Of a DNA stretch of 64,000 nucleotides, positions 1 to 10,459 are shown in pieces. Made by a program: the position numbers and the translations under genes. The notes below the pieces were generated by a model. That model saw nothing but the letters and a program-made list of their open reading frames with translations. It ran no database searches and was not told the origin of the DNA. This stretch comes from Viridothelium virens (taxonomy: Eukaryota > Ascomycota > Dothideomycetes > Trypetheliales > Trypetheliaceae). Location: positions 1 through 64,000 of the forward strand of contig ML991871.1 of assembly GCA_010094025.1 (NCBI GenBank), written 5' to 3'. Positions within the stretch are counted from its first letter, which is position 1. Every line of letters starts with the position of its first letter.

Positions 1-1099
1 CCCCCTCCTCCCCCTCCTCCAACATCCTCCTCCTCCCCTCCACAACACCATACACCGCCCTTCCCGCACCCTCCAACGCCCCCACAATCCCCACCCCAGC
101 ACCCTGCAACACCCTCACCAGTTCCGCCCTCGTCCCCTCCAACCCGCCGACCAACCCGCCCACCCACTCCGTCCCTGCCCGATCCAGCGCGCCCCGCCCC
201 TCCACCCGCGCCCCCAGCAGCAGCAGCTTCGCCACCGCCGCCTGCACCGCCGGGTCATGGTAGCCCGGCTGCTCGCGCCGCTTGGGCGCTGCGAACGCCG
301 GGGGTGAGGGCGCGAGAAGGCGGAGGAGGAGTGAGAGATGCGGGGGGGAGATGCTGGGGAGGGTGAGGGCGCAGAGCGGGCCGCTGAGGAGGGGCTCGAG
401 CCCGTGGTGGTGCCGGAGGGCGTGGCGGTTGGGCCGGTTGCGGGTGGGGTGGTGGGCGACGGTGAGGTGGGCGGTGGGGGAGAGGTCGTGCGTGTAGAGG
501 GGTGGTGGTGCTGAGGTTGTGGTGTTTTGTTTTGGAGCTGGGGAGGTTGAGGAGGGGGGGAGGGGGGTTGAGGATTGGGTCCGGGGGTCGGTTGGGTGGG
601 GAGGGGGTGGTGGGTGGAGAGGTTGGTGTTGGTGGGTTTCTTCTGGGTGGTAGAACTCGACGATGCGCAGAGCGGCGGCGAAAATGCCAGTCTGCAGTAT
701 TTGAAGCTTGATCCCCGACGAGATGGTGGTGTCGACTTCAGTGCCGTTTTCTTTTGCGCGGGTTTCTTCCAGCTTGCGCAGCGCCACCGCTATCTCTCGC
801 CGCAGGGCCATCCATTCCACCGAACGGATGTTGTTGTGCTGAAAGAGGAGAATGAGGGGTGAGCTTCGAAGAAGAGAGGCATATGAGCGGAGTAGCTGAG
901 ATTTTCTAAATTCGGGGGGTTTATGCGACGGGGGTTGAGTCGGGGGATGTCGTGCTATAGGAGGCACAGAGTGGATAGTTTGGTCGATTGGTGCCGCTGG
1001 GGTAATTGCCGATGCAGTTGAGGCATTTCGATAACAGGGCTGACTCTGAAGTCGACGAATGTAGATCTGGAGTCGTTGAGGCTTTGTGAGGCTTTGCAT
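1..1099 (-). CDS. MRPL11: Mitochondrial large-subunit ribosomal protein uL10m (MRPL11), C-terminus off window
   Basis: Mitochondrial ribosome stalk-base protein of the L10 family. One uninterrupted frame runs from the ATG at 1099 to the left edge (366 codons visible, no stop seen). The N-terminus (MQSLTKPQRLQIYIRRLQSQ) is basic and Arg/Ser/Gln-rich, as expected of a mitochondrial presequence. Family landmarks follow in order: PPEFRKSQLLRSYASLLR, then LILLFQHNN and RSVEWMALRREI near residues 80-105, KLQILQTGIFAAALRIVEFY, then LLSGPLCALTLP, a PGYHDPAVQ..LLLLGARVEGR block, and GALEGAGRAVYGVVEGRRR at the edge. A Pro/His/Thr-rich stretch of roughly 55 residues separates the IVEFY block from the next conserved block. 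The coding strand is very GC-rich over about 1-660. The family call is confident because several separated motifs stay in one frame; the start is the first in-frame ATG seen before the presequence. Confidence 0.9.
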   Translation of the reverse strand, partial: MQSLTKPQRLQIYIRRLQSQPCYRNASTASAITPAAPIDQTIHSVPPIARHPPTQPPSHKPPEFRKSQLLRSYASLLRSSPLILLFQHNNIRSVEWMALRREIAVALRKLEETRAKENGTEVDTTISSGIKLQILQTGIFAAALRIVEFYHPEETHQHQPLHPPPPPHPTDPRTQSSTPLPPSSTSPAPKQNTTTSAPPPLYTHDLSPTAHLTVAHHPTRNRPNRHALRHHHGLEPLLSGPLCALTLPSISPPHLSLLLRLLAPSPPAFAAPKRREQPGYHDPAVQAAVAKLLLLGARVEGRGALDRAGTEWVGGLVGGLEGTRAELVRVLQGAGVGIVGALEGAGRAVYGVVEGRRRMLEEGEEG

Positions 1100-1737
1100 G
1101 TTGTTGCCAAATACTCAGTTGGGAGAAGATGTGATGGCTCGGCTGCAAGGCACCAAAAATCCATCCGGCTCGTGCAGACTTGCGGCCGAAACATGCTTGT
1201 GTTCCCCCGAGCACAAACATCATCATTCTCCGCCCTTCATCTTCTTCTCTACATACCCAGTTCCTATCTCCTGTCGATCGGATCTCGGCCGTATGAATCA
1301 CCGCATATGCCTCTCTCGGTGATAGCCTTCGACCGTATCTATGACTCTCGTGGCATCGTGGGTGGCTGTGTCGTCACCCAGAACCATGACTGCATCTTAC
1401 TCTTCCCATTGGCCCACTCAGCGTGTCTTTGAACGTCCGCTATAGGCTGCACACGCGATAAAGCTCATATGTATGGAATGATGGGGTCCAACTTTCATGC
1501 ATTCGAGTTGGCCGTTCAGGTCGTCCAATTTCGTGCGCCTAGCCTCATCGGGCCACTCAGACCTTGTGGGCTGAAGAGAATAGGCATGAAGTTGAGTTTA
1601 CCAACGCGATCTTTCCCTATTTTGATTGCCTTCATTCTATAAAAGAATCAAGCTTTCCTCCTGTCATTGTCTGAGCCTAGTACCCGTCTTTCCATCTTCG
1701 CTTTGTTATTACTCTGTACTATAATCTCTATGCATAT
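1100..1737. other. Divergent intergenic region
   Basis: Shared upstream region of MRPL11 (minus) and the ABM-fold gene (plus). No coding stretch convincing on either strand. A TATAAAA lies about 94 bases before the plus-strand ATG. Confidence 0.6.
1638..1644 (+). promoter_or_regulatory. TATA-box-like TATAAAA
   Basis: Perfect TATAAAA 94 bases upstream of the ATG at 1738, a plausible spacing once a short 5' leader is allowed. Called on sequence match and position only. Confidence 0.4.
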
Positions 1738-2147
1738 ATGGGCATCGGTATGTCTTCTCAATACGGTACTTCCCTTCACATTACCATCACGATCGATCCT
1801 CGAAATGAGGAAGCCTTCCTACAAGCTCTCAAACCTGCCTTTGACGCGGCTTCTGCCGAGCCTGAAAATACCTTCTCTCAAGTCTACAGAAACTCGGACA
1901 AGCCTGGGCAGTTCAAATTCGTGGAGAACTGGAATGCTTCTAAAGAATGGCTAATAGAGGTAAAGATACCCAGGGACTCGGCAAGGGTAGGGGCTCATGA
2001 ACGTGACAGGTCCAGCTCCAAAAGGGGTACTACAAGCCATACGCAGATGCAACCCGGCCTATGTGGATCGAGCCCTTGAAGTTGGAATTCTACGATCAAC
2101 TACCACCCGTATTTCGCCACGTACACATGCAAGGCCCCACCGGCTGA
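1738..2147 (+). CDS. Antibiotic-biosynthesis-monooxygenase (ABM) fold protein
   Basis: Two exons, 1738-1959 and 2010-2147, giving 119 residues; the 50-nt intron (GTAAAG..GACAG) joins in phase 0. The protein is a single small ABM-type ferredoxin-like domain: beta strand SLHITITIDP, a helix with FLQALKPAFD, then FSQVYRNSDKPGQFKFVENW and NASKEWLIEVQLQKGYYKPY, ending FYDQLPPVFRHVHMQGPTG. ABM domains of this size act as cofactor-free oxygenases or as small dimeric proteins of unknown substrate; the substrate cannot be read from the sequence. Translation may begin at 1738 or at the next in-frame ATG at 1750 (MSSQYG). Reading through the intron gives a different, Arg/Ser-rich tail that lacks the family C-terminus, so the spliced model is preferred. 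Confidence 0.8.
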
Positions 2148-3811
2148 GGTGGTTGTACAGACACAAGGGTTTGAAAATCAACGCCTTGGCTTCCGATACG
2201 GCTTCAATGGTCTGTGATCCTCGTCTGCCATCCTCAGCAGGACTGAGAGAATTCTCTAAGTAGGGAACGCATACATGAGGCTGGTCTTAAGAATCTATCA
2301 TTTTTCATTCATTTGGAGATATTCCTCTCGGTATATGCATAGCATGGACTAGCTTTTGCGCACATGTAATTAAATTCTTTCAAATTAAATTTTGTGCTCA
2401 GCTCCAAGACATGTCCAACTACCCCGGCTGGTAAACGCCACGAAGTGGGAAGGTGGATTTTTTGGTCAAAAGATCCGCTTTTCCTTGTGTTCATGGCCAG
2501 TCATCCACATGTCATCCCGACAACATCCCGCACAGCTTGGGCGTAGATGCTTTTTTCGGTCATGTCATATGCGAGGAAACGGGATCTCACGAAAAGGGGA
2601 TCCTGTCTGCTGGAGTCTCTAGGCAACCATTCATCCCTGATGAAAACAACGCGTAATCCTCGCTTCTTCTAGCTTTCATGTGGGATGGAGTTACGTCTGA
2701 TGACTCAAAGCGATAACATCGGGAGAAGGTCGTGGAAACGGAAAGTGGCAAAGAGTTTTAAGGTACCTACAGGTGACGATAGGTGCTCGCGTAGCGGACG
2801 TGGCTGAGTTTCATGGTCAATGCTTACACGGGTGAGTAGTCCCCTCCCGCCTGTCATGGCTTTTTGGCTTCATGAAAAAGTTTCATCATGTAGCGGAAAG
2901 ATGCAGGGGGTAGCTATTTCGAATCTCTTCAATCCGTGAGTCAGCATGAAGTCCTATTTTTGAGACTTACATTGGCACGATTGGCAAACAGACGGAATCC
3001 GAGGTTGGCTGGGGTGGTCTTGTAGAGAATAGTAATAGTCACAGACAGAGACCCACAGTCGTTCGAAGCGTCCAAGTTAATGGCGAGACCTTTTTTTTTT
3101 TTTTTTTTTTTCATTTTGAGATGCTCCATGTCCTCCATCGTCAATTGCATTTAGATGTCGTGGTATTCGTACGTAAGACACGACGCCTGGAGGAGTGCGG
3201 GAAAGCCTTACTTGGCTGGGTTAGCGCGTTCCTCAAGACCTCCATCGTCAGGGCGGTGGAAGGCGCGGAGGGTCACCTAGACTTGATCAACAACAACTAC
3301 TGCTTCCAGAACCACATCTTCATCCTTGACACAGGATAGTCTTGCAATTTTGGTGCAGGCTTCCGACCTGGTTCCGGGCTCTGTCGTCCTGTATGCGTCG
3401 GACAACGTGCTGTGCGCTCTAGTACCAAAGAGCTTTGTTGAATGCTACCGCCGGCATGCTCACAATTGCAGTGGTATCTACAGAATTCAAGAGAGCAATT
3501 TCTTCCACCTAAGCAACATAGAGCAACAGGGAAAATTGCAATGATGGACATAATCCGCCGAGAAACAAGCCAGTTGCGCTATGCGTTTGCGAACGTCCGT
3601 GATCAACGATAGCGACCGTGCCCTCCGATCTTTTCTAATCTATCATACATCCACTTTTTGACAAATTGCCTATCCTAGCCCCTATCACCGAGCATTAGCG
3701 AACGTAGTTCCGATATGTCTCTTGCCGACGACAGAGTAGCACAAGCTGCATCGACAAGCGAGGCGAGGGGTTTGGGACACTCTTACTTCCGCCAGCTTCC
3801 TGGTCAGCATC
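2148..3811. other. Long intergenic stretch with possible gene relics
   Basis: 1.66 kb between two genes whose 3' ends face each other. Mostly featureless. Between about 2980 and 3540 short stretches look codon-biased: a minus-strand segment ending at a good GTAAGT, then a run of 21 T at 3091-3111, then a plus-strand segment (LGWVSAFLKTSIVRAVEG, about 3210-3340). I do not recognise either, and no continuous gene can be built, so I call this unexplained, possibly a decayed gene. Confidence 0.4.
3091..3111. repeat. T21 homopolymer
   Basis: Twenty-one consecutive T on the plus strand (poly-A on the minus strand), the longest homopolymer noticed in the window. It lies between two short coding-like stretches. 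Confidence 0.9.
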
Positions 3812-4459
3812 CTAATCCGAATCTTCGTCGTCATCGTCATCGTCTCCTTCTTGTCGTCTCTTCCACTGTTCCAAGGCCTGCAGTCGATGCATGATGGCGT
3901 TGTAATCCTCCCGAGGCATCACGACGGGGCTCTGGACCGGCTGACCCCCTCTCCCCCGGCTTGAGTAGTAGTAACTGCCCCCAGCGGGCGCTGTATTAGC
4001 TCGGAGCGGAGCGGAGGAGCCAGCCTGCGCCCGGTACGCTGCATAGGACCCTTCGGGAGACGCGCCGACGGTTGGCGCGGTGGCGGCTCCGGTCGGCCGT
4101 GTGCCTTGTCGACTATGCTAATGCATCGATCAACCCCGGGATCGCCGGGCCCTGGAGGCGATGGATGGACTTACCGTTGCAGTGGTAGCAGGCGCCGCTT
4201 CTGGTGATTGTGAAGATTGGGGTGTGGGGTACAGGGGCCGGTGCCGCCAGTCAGGACCGTACCGGGCTGTCATGATGCGTTCGTTTTCCTCTCTGAGGCG
4301 GCGGAGCTGCTCTTCACGATAGACATCCTGTTGAGAAGAAGTCGAACTCCTCGATGACTGCTGTTGCTGTTGCTGTCTCCGACCGGTGTTTCGACGATTC
4401 CCTAAGGTAGGTCAGCCTCGGTATCGCGTGCTTCAGGATACAAAATTTTGCTCACCCAT
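3812..4459 (-). CDS. Small unknown protein with acidic C-terminal tail
   Basis: Three exons on the minus strand: 4456-4459 (ATGG), 4175-4401 and 3812-4117, 178 residues in all. Introns 4402-4455 (GTGAGC..CTTAG) and 4118-4174 (GTAAGT..CATTAG) preserve frame. The N-terminus is Arg/Gln-rich with a Q6 run (RRNTGRRQQQQQQ); a charged helix with EEQLRRLREENERIM and YGPDWRHRPLYP follows. A Gly/Ala/Ser/Pro-rich middle contains SYYYSSRGRGGQPV. Near the end comes VVMPREDYNAIMHRLQALEQ, a likely short amphipathic helix, then a six-Asp acidic tail ending DEDSD. No catalytic motif is visible and I do not recognise the family. The four-base first coding exon is the weakest part of the model; the two larger exons are well supported by codon use and splice sites. 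Confidence 0.65.
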
Positions 4460-5302
4460 TGTGCGTGCATCCCTCTGTGACATCAAGCTCCCTCTAATGA
4501 ACTCAGTCTCGCGTGAGTCAGAAATTCATTTTTTTCCTTACTTATCATTAATTCATGAGTGTTGCTCTGGTGGGGAATGAAATACTGGGGCGAAATCCGA
4601 GCCAGGCAGGGGAGCTGAACAGCATCATACGGAGATCATACCACTTCCTGCATGCTTAATCACGTGTAGAATTGGTGCCAACAGGCCGCAGCAGCATCAG
4701 CATCTGAGCTGCAGCAATCCATACTATCTTGATTGCTTTTGAGAGTAGGAATTTGCAGAGTCAGTTCATTCCAAGATCATTGTTCATATGCGGTTTAATG
4801 TCCGACCCGGTCCTTGCTCGCGGACCATAACGAGTAAAATTAAGATGCATACGATGCAGAGACGGTTGAACCTAGCTCTCGATTGGTGGGGTTTCGATTC
4901 GGTAGGAATGTCGACAGTCTTTTCTGAGTAGCTAGCCAGAGAGGCTAGAGAGGGCTAGAGAGGCTTGAGGGAGAGGAGTGAGGTGGACGAAGCAGGAACG
5001 CGAACCAGCGCCACGGCAAGATCCGCAGCGCCTTCATGCGGCGCTCTGACCCGCCGCCGTCATCGTAGCTTGCATGGTCCATCACTCTCCTCCACAAACT
5101 TGACAGACTATAAATTACAAAGCGCCGGAAGCTACTGGTAGATCGTCTTTTAGTCGCCTCCGCCCCCGGTCGGGATTGCTTGCTCTTCCAAAGCTTCTGC
5201 AGGCCCTGCTCCACCCGCACTCCTGTGGCAATTTCCTCCGACCAAAGTTTCCTTTTTCCAACAGCAGACAGAATCCACAACAACGACCACGACATCATCA
5301 TC
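4460..5302. other. Divergent intergenic region
   Basis: Shared 5' region of the small acidic-tailed gene (minus) and RPB12 (plus). Contains a short direct repeat at 4943-4962. No coding stretch recognised. Confidence 0.5.
4943..4962. repeat. Two tandem copies of GGCTAGAGAG
   Basis: Two exact 10-bp copies followed by a degenerate third (GCTTGAGG), about 340 bases upstream of the RPB12 start codon. Confidence 0.7.
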
Positions 5303-5689
5303 ATGTCGCGCGAAGTCTACCAGCCCAGCGCCTCACCTTTCCACCCCTCGTCCACTGCTGCAGCCGCACAAACCGGCGCCGGCGCTACCTCCTCAAACCC
5401 CAACACGTCAACCTCTGCCTTCGCTGGGGCTTCCTTAGGCTACGAAGATACGAGCCGCCCAGTCCAATATGCATGCGGAGAGTGTGATGCCAAAGTCGTC
5501 CTGAAGAGAGGGGATCCGATCCGGTGCAAGGAGTGTGGATACCGGGTCCTGTACAAGGAGCGCACAAATCGGTGAGTGATGGTCGGACTGAAGAAATTTT
5601 TGGAAAGGGAGACGTCGAGAGGGGAAAACAATGAAACGTATATATTAATGCAGAGTCTTTCCAGGATGGTCCAATTCGAGGCCCGGTAG
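5303..5689 (+). CDS. RPB12: RNA polymerases I/II/III shared subunit RPB12 (ABC10-alpha)
   Basis: Two exons, 5303-5571 and 5665-5689, 97 residues. The second exon supplies only the end of an Arg codon and MVQFEAR, the invariant C-terminus of this subunit, which fixes the splice (GTGAGT..TTCCAG, 93 nt). The zinc ribbon reads [20 protein letters not shown] then [15 protein letters not shown], with paired CxxC ligands. RPB12 is a small zinc-binding subunit common to all three nuclear RNA polymerases and is needed for polymerase assembly. The N-terminal 45 or so residues are a Ser/Ala/Thr-rich fungal extension. Start chosen as the ATG giving MSREVYQPS; upstream in-frame sequence looks like leader. 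Confidence 0.95.
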
Positions 5690-6803
5690 TCCACCTTCCC
5701 CAGAACGAACAATCCGATAAGATTCGGCTTGCTCGATCAGATATCGCGTGACACACAATGAAAATTCATACGAATCTACGCTGTCTCTATCTTGCTATCC
5801 TGACCTGAAGGAGATCGCAGGCCTGATGAAAGAGGGGACAAAGGCTAAGATCAGGGAGTTTTGCCGAAGAGCAAGTCAGGAGATGACCCGAAATTTCCCA
5901 AAAGAGCAATGACTGCAGAGTCGCGCAGATGCCCAACAACATAGTACTGCAGTGCTTCAGCGTGAGAAGGCACTCTTCGACAATTATCCCCATTACCTCT
6001 CCTCGTTGGAGCCAATGCAGATTGAGCAAATCATGGGCCCCACTTGCTAAGATTCTATGTTTCTTGAAATCTGAATTTTTGGTCTCAACCACATTTGATT
6101 GATCTGCGGTGAATATGCATCTTACGGAAGGAAGGTGAAGAGGACGTCGAAGAGAACCCGGAGCGGTGGACATTTGCCACCTGTCACTCCCGAGAGAGGA
6201 GAAGGATGCAAGAGATCCCTCCTACATATGCGCCCGAGAAAAGTCAAACGCACATATGCCATCGGAAACCCTGCCCTCCTTGCTCTGCCCTGTTCTTCGT
6301 TCAGCCTCTCGGTCTCGACAACCGAACATCCCTATCATTCAGTTCCGCTCCCCGTAAAACAAGCACCAACCAGTCATTTTAATTCCCGCTTCCGGTCATC
6401 AGGCCTCCCACGACTCAATGAATTCGTCAACCTCATTTCCCTTTTGACTTCCCATTTCTCATGCATCGCGCGCCGTTTTCAGCCAAAGTCCGAAAGGAAA
6501 GTAGACCATCCATCTCGACGATCTGCATTCTCGCGAGACGCAAACTGCAAACTGCACACGCAGAAGTAATGCAACGCAACACGCGAAAAAACGCAAATGC
6601 CCTAACTGCAATGCCACGCCACGGTTCCTTCCACAACCCGCTCCTAGAACCGTTTGCCACGCTGCTCCCCCCGTCCCCACTGCCCTCCCTCCATTTCACC
6701 CGCCCCTTTCCCTTCTCTAGCCCCCTCACCTTTCCCCCCCTCTTCCCCACCCAACTTCCCTCCCCCTCCCCCTCCCTCCTCACTCTCTCTCGCACCACCC
6801 TCC
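5690..6803. other. Convergent intergenic region with pyrimidine-rich tract
   Basis: Lies between the 3' ends of RPB12 (plus) and the COT1-type kinase (minus). Strong C/T strand bias over about 6650-6800. Open frames there are low-complexity and not credible as genes. Confidence 0.5.
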
Positions 6804-9070
6804 TCACGAGCCACGAAAGGCATCAAACCGCTTATACGTATACCCGATGAACGGCAGGCTCATCTCCGCCTGGTACTCGTCGCCGTGCTGCAGCGTCTGG
6901 GCGCGGAGGGCGGCCGAGTGGTCGCTCTGGTCGATCTCCTCGATGGGGAAGTTGGAGACGTCGACGCGCGACTGCAGCTTCGGCTCGAAGGGCGCGCGGA
7001 TCCCGCGCAGCGAGGCGAAGTCGACCCCCGCGAAGTACGGGTGCGATTTGATCTCGTGCGCGCCGCCGAGCCGGCCGAGGCGCGTGTCGGGGTCCGTGAT
7101 GAGGCTGTTGGGGGGAAGATTAGGATGAGTATGGATGAAGGTTGATGTATTTGGGTGTGTATGTTGTGGTGTGCGGTTGGATGGATATGTCGATGAATGG
7201 GTGAAAAGGGGGCAAAGGGAAAGGAGGAAGAGAGAAGGAGGGAAAGGGAAAAGAGTGAAAGGGGGAAGGGTAGGTGGAAGAAGACTTACCTCCGGATGAA
7301 GTTTTCAGAGATGTGGTTCAGCTGCTGCTCCGGCGGGAAATGCAAGTTACGCTGCCAGTCGACGATCTTGCGGTACGTCTCGCTCGCGTCCTCGGCGCAG
7401 AAGGGCGGCCATCCGATCAGGCATTCGAACATGATGGTTCCCAGACTCCACCAGTCGCAGCCAAAGTCGTAGCCTTTGCCACTGAAGATTTCAGGAGCGA
7501 TGTAGTCCGGTGTACCGACGGTACTGTATGCGAGCTGTCGTCGGGACTTTCGCCACGTATTGATCTGGTTGCGATTACTGACGGTCAGTTGGATCTGATC
7601 GAGGGACACCGAGTTCCGATTATCACGTGTCGTCTTGCGAGAGTGTGAGAGCAATTGCTGGTAGTAGGATGCTTCGTGCTCTTTATGGAAACCTGTAGAT
7701 AGACCGAAGTCGGTAAGTTTGATGTGACCACCCTTGTCAAGCAAGATGTTGTCTGGCTTGATGTCGCTTGGTAATCATTAGCGCCAAAAAAAAAAGTGCT
7801 TGTATGTAGTGTCCAAAATACCGATGAATGAAGCCTAGTTTGTGCACTGCTTCAATAGCTAGGCATATTTCAGCCATGTAGAAGCGAGTGATGTCTTCAG
7901 TGAAGATTTCGTATTTGATGAGCATCGTCATTAAGTCACCACCGGGCAGGTACTCCATGAGCATGTACAAGAAAGTCGGGTCCTGGAAGGTGGTATGCAG
8001 TCTGACTACCCACTCGCTCTCTGATTCTGCAAGGATGTCTCGTTCAGATCGAACGTGTGCAAGCTGGTCCTTTTTGAACTACAGACCAATTAGAAGTCGT
8101 TTCTCGATTTCACGGAACTTTCGACCAACCATCTCGGATTTCACAAGCTGCTTGAGGGCGAAGATATTCCCATCTTTCTTCCGCTCCACAAGCTTGACCT
8201 CGCCAAAAGCTCCTTTTCCAATGATCTTGACTGTTCGGTAGTTTGATGGCTTCTCCTGTGTACGTAAGAATCGTAGAAATTCCGATTCGGTCCTAGCGGT
8301 TTGATTGATCTTCCGTTGCTTTTCCTCAGTCGAGATAGATGGATCGTTCAACATTTGCTCTAGCTTCTGCTGCCTACAAAGAGAGAAAGTATGAGCTTTG
8401 CTGCATCGCTCTAGTGCTGGGGTTGTATGCAGATTTACCTCTTGTTTCGTTCCCGAGCTCTCCCGACGTTCTCCCTGAAGAAGGCACCGACTTGCTCAGT
8501 GGAGACCTTGGCACGCTTCATGACATTGTCGGTGAATTGGTCGGGATTCTTTACCGGTGGTTCCTCGTCCTCACTAAAGGGTGCTGGACTCGGCGCCTGA
8601 CTAGGCTGGAGAAAGCTGCCATACTGCTGTTGACCGTGTGATTGCTGCTGCTGCTGTTGAGGGGCTGAGCTACCTGCAGTCCTTGGTCGCTGACTTGGAG
8701 AAGGTTGTCGCGCATATGGGCTGCTCGAACGCGGAGTTCCTCCTCCAAGGTTCTGATGAGAGAATTGATGAACTAAGCCATTGGTAGCCGAATCATACTG
8801 CGCCGCTCGATATGGTCCGGTCGATTGCATGTTGTTCGCTTGCTGGTATGGAACATGATAGGGATTGTTGGCAAAATATCCAGCAGCATTGGTACCCGCG
8901 GTAGCGGGTTGAGCACCCCAGACTTCTCGTTGGCCAGCTGCATTGGGATAGACGGGTTGGGGGAAACTCGAGGGCGTGGTAGGGAAGGCTCGACCTTGCT
9001 CGGCAGCAAAATTGCGGTCGTTGAAGCCAAAATTGAGGTGAAGGCGGTTTTGTGGCTTGTTCTGACTCAT
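6804..9070 (-). CDS. cot-1: NDR/LATS-family protein kinase, COT1/Cbk1 type
   Basis: Five exons (8439-9070, 8130-8373, 7822-8078, 7290-7766, 6804-7104), 636 residues. The first about 210 residues are Gln/Pro/Ser-rich and disordered. Next comes the N-terminal regulatory region that binds MOB coactivators ([32 protein letters not shown]). The AGC kinase domain follows: IGKGAFGEV glycine loop, ALKQL lysine, HRDIKPDN catalytic loop, [11 protein letters not shown], an NDR-type insert before the activation segment, [12 protein letters not shown], and the C-terminal hydrophobic motif [13 protein letters not shown]1/Cbk1 with MOB2 controls polar growth, branching and septation in fungi. The last intron is longer (185 nt) than the other three (51-65 nt). 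The 3' exon is markedly GC-rich. Every kinase landmark is present, so the gene looks intact. Confidence 0.97.
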
Positions 9071-10459
9071 GTTGAATCTTGAATTACAGATAAGGCGTTC
9101 AGGAGATTAGATTACTGGAAAGAGCACCATCAGCATGGGTCCCGGATCCAGGTCACAGGCTGAAGTGGTGGAACTTGGAGCTCCTAACCTTGACAATAGG
9201 CCGGTGCAGTGATAAGCACCCTGCCCTCTCTTTGTAACGGTCCTTATAAAAGTAACGACTGTCCACTTTCCCACCGGTCAAGGGTTTTTGGGCAGATCGC
9301 AGAGTAGATCGGTGGGTTGACAAAGGGCAGGAGTGATCGAGATAATAGTTGGAGAAGTGTTTGGAAGGTGGAGCGAAACACGCAAGGTTCGGAGAGAACG
9401 TGGGGTCACTCCAGGGTGCACGCGAGCGAGGTTGAAGCGGTGAAGGTGAAGTCAAGACAATCGACTTTCATTCCAAATCATAAGCTGAAGCGCAAAGCTC
9501 AATGCTCATCTACCCGTTCGGGAAGTGACACGACGGAAAAAAAGGAGAGATCCGATTGTGAGCGAGCGGCACCGGAATCTTAGGCTGAGGAGACACAACG
9601 ACGTCAGGGGTAGATTGAGAAAGCGTGCAGCGTGCCTGGGAGTGCACCACTGCACCAGTGCTTGGTGTTTGTCAGGGATTGAGGAGATGCTGCCCGCCTA
9701 TTGGCAGACCCTTTCCGATCCTCCGTCCCGCGGAGGAAAAAAAAAGGCCGATGACTACTGGAAGCAGTAAGGTATGGACGGTGGACCCTGATTGCACCTG
9801 CTTCAGCCGGAATTTCACGTGTATCTGCCTGCTAAGTACGGAGTACCTCATGGAGTACACAGCAGCAATAGCTTCATGGAAGAAGGTAGCACCAAAATGC
9901 CATTCTCCATGTGCTCGGCGCGTGCAGCACATCGATAAACGCCGTCGCATGACAGCTGCAGCCGTCCAAGCGACATGCAGTCCATGACGATGGTATCAAT
10001 GGTGTCATTGGCCGCCATACACTGGGAATCGCTAGCGTGCTTCGGCCAGCAATCATCTGAATTGACTCGATTCTCTTTCGTGCCTCTCCGATCATCGCTC
10101 CTGCTACTGGCACACTATATATCTTACATTACAAGCTCCAACTCTATTCTGACACCTATATGTCCTTTCTTGATCATCCAAGATGCAGGCCAAGGGTATA
10201 CAGCCAAATATCTGGCGCGGTGAGCTGCCATGATGTAAATGTCCAAGAGAAGACTCCAACAGTACTCCATAGAATGGTAGTGCTCCATCCAAGCCAAACA
10301 GACACACGCAATATTAGCACAAAAATGTCTCCAAGTACCATGTCCAATGTCTGGATCATCGATATGCCGCCCAAAAACAACAAACACGCTTCGTCTAAAT
10401 GCTTCGTTAGTTAAAAGAATGTAGCATAAATATTTCCGCTGAATAGAGAATCAAATGGT
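9071..10459. other. Upstream region of the COT1-type kinase
   Basis: 1.4 kb between the kinase start and the 3' end of the next minus-strand gene. Contains a TACGGAGTAC palindrome near 9837-9846. No gene recognised. Confidence 0.5.

Noticed and set aside
282-862. Plus-strand frames near the left edge
   Set aside because: They overlap the minus-strand uL10m gene, which has family motifs in one continuous frame.
6650-6826. Pro/Ser-rich frames in the pyrimidine tract
   Set aside because: Low-complexity C/T tract in a convergent 3' region; translation is repetitive on every frame.
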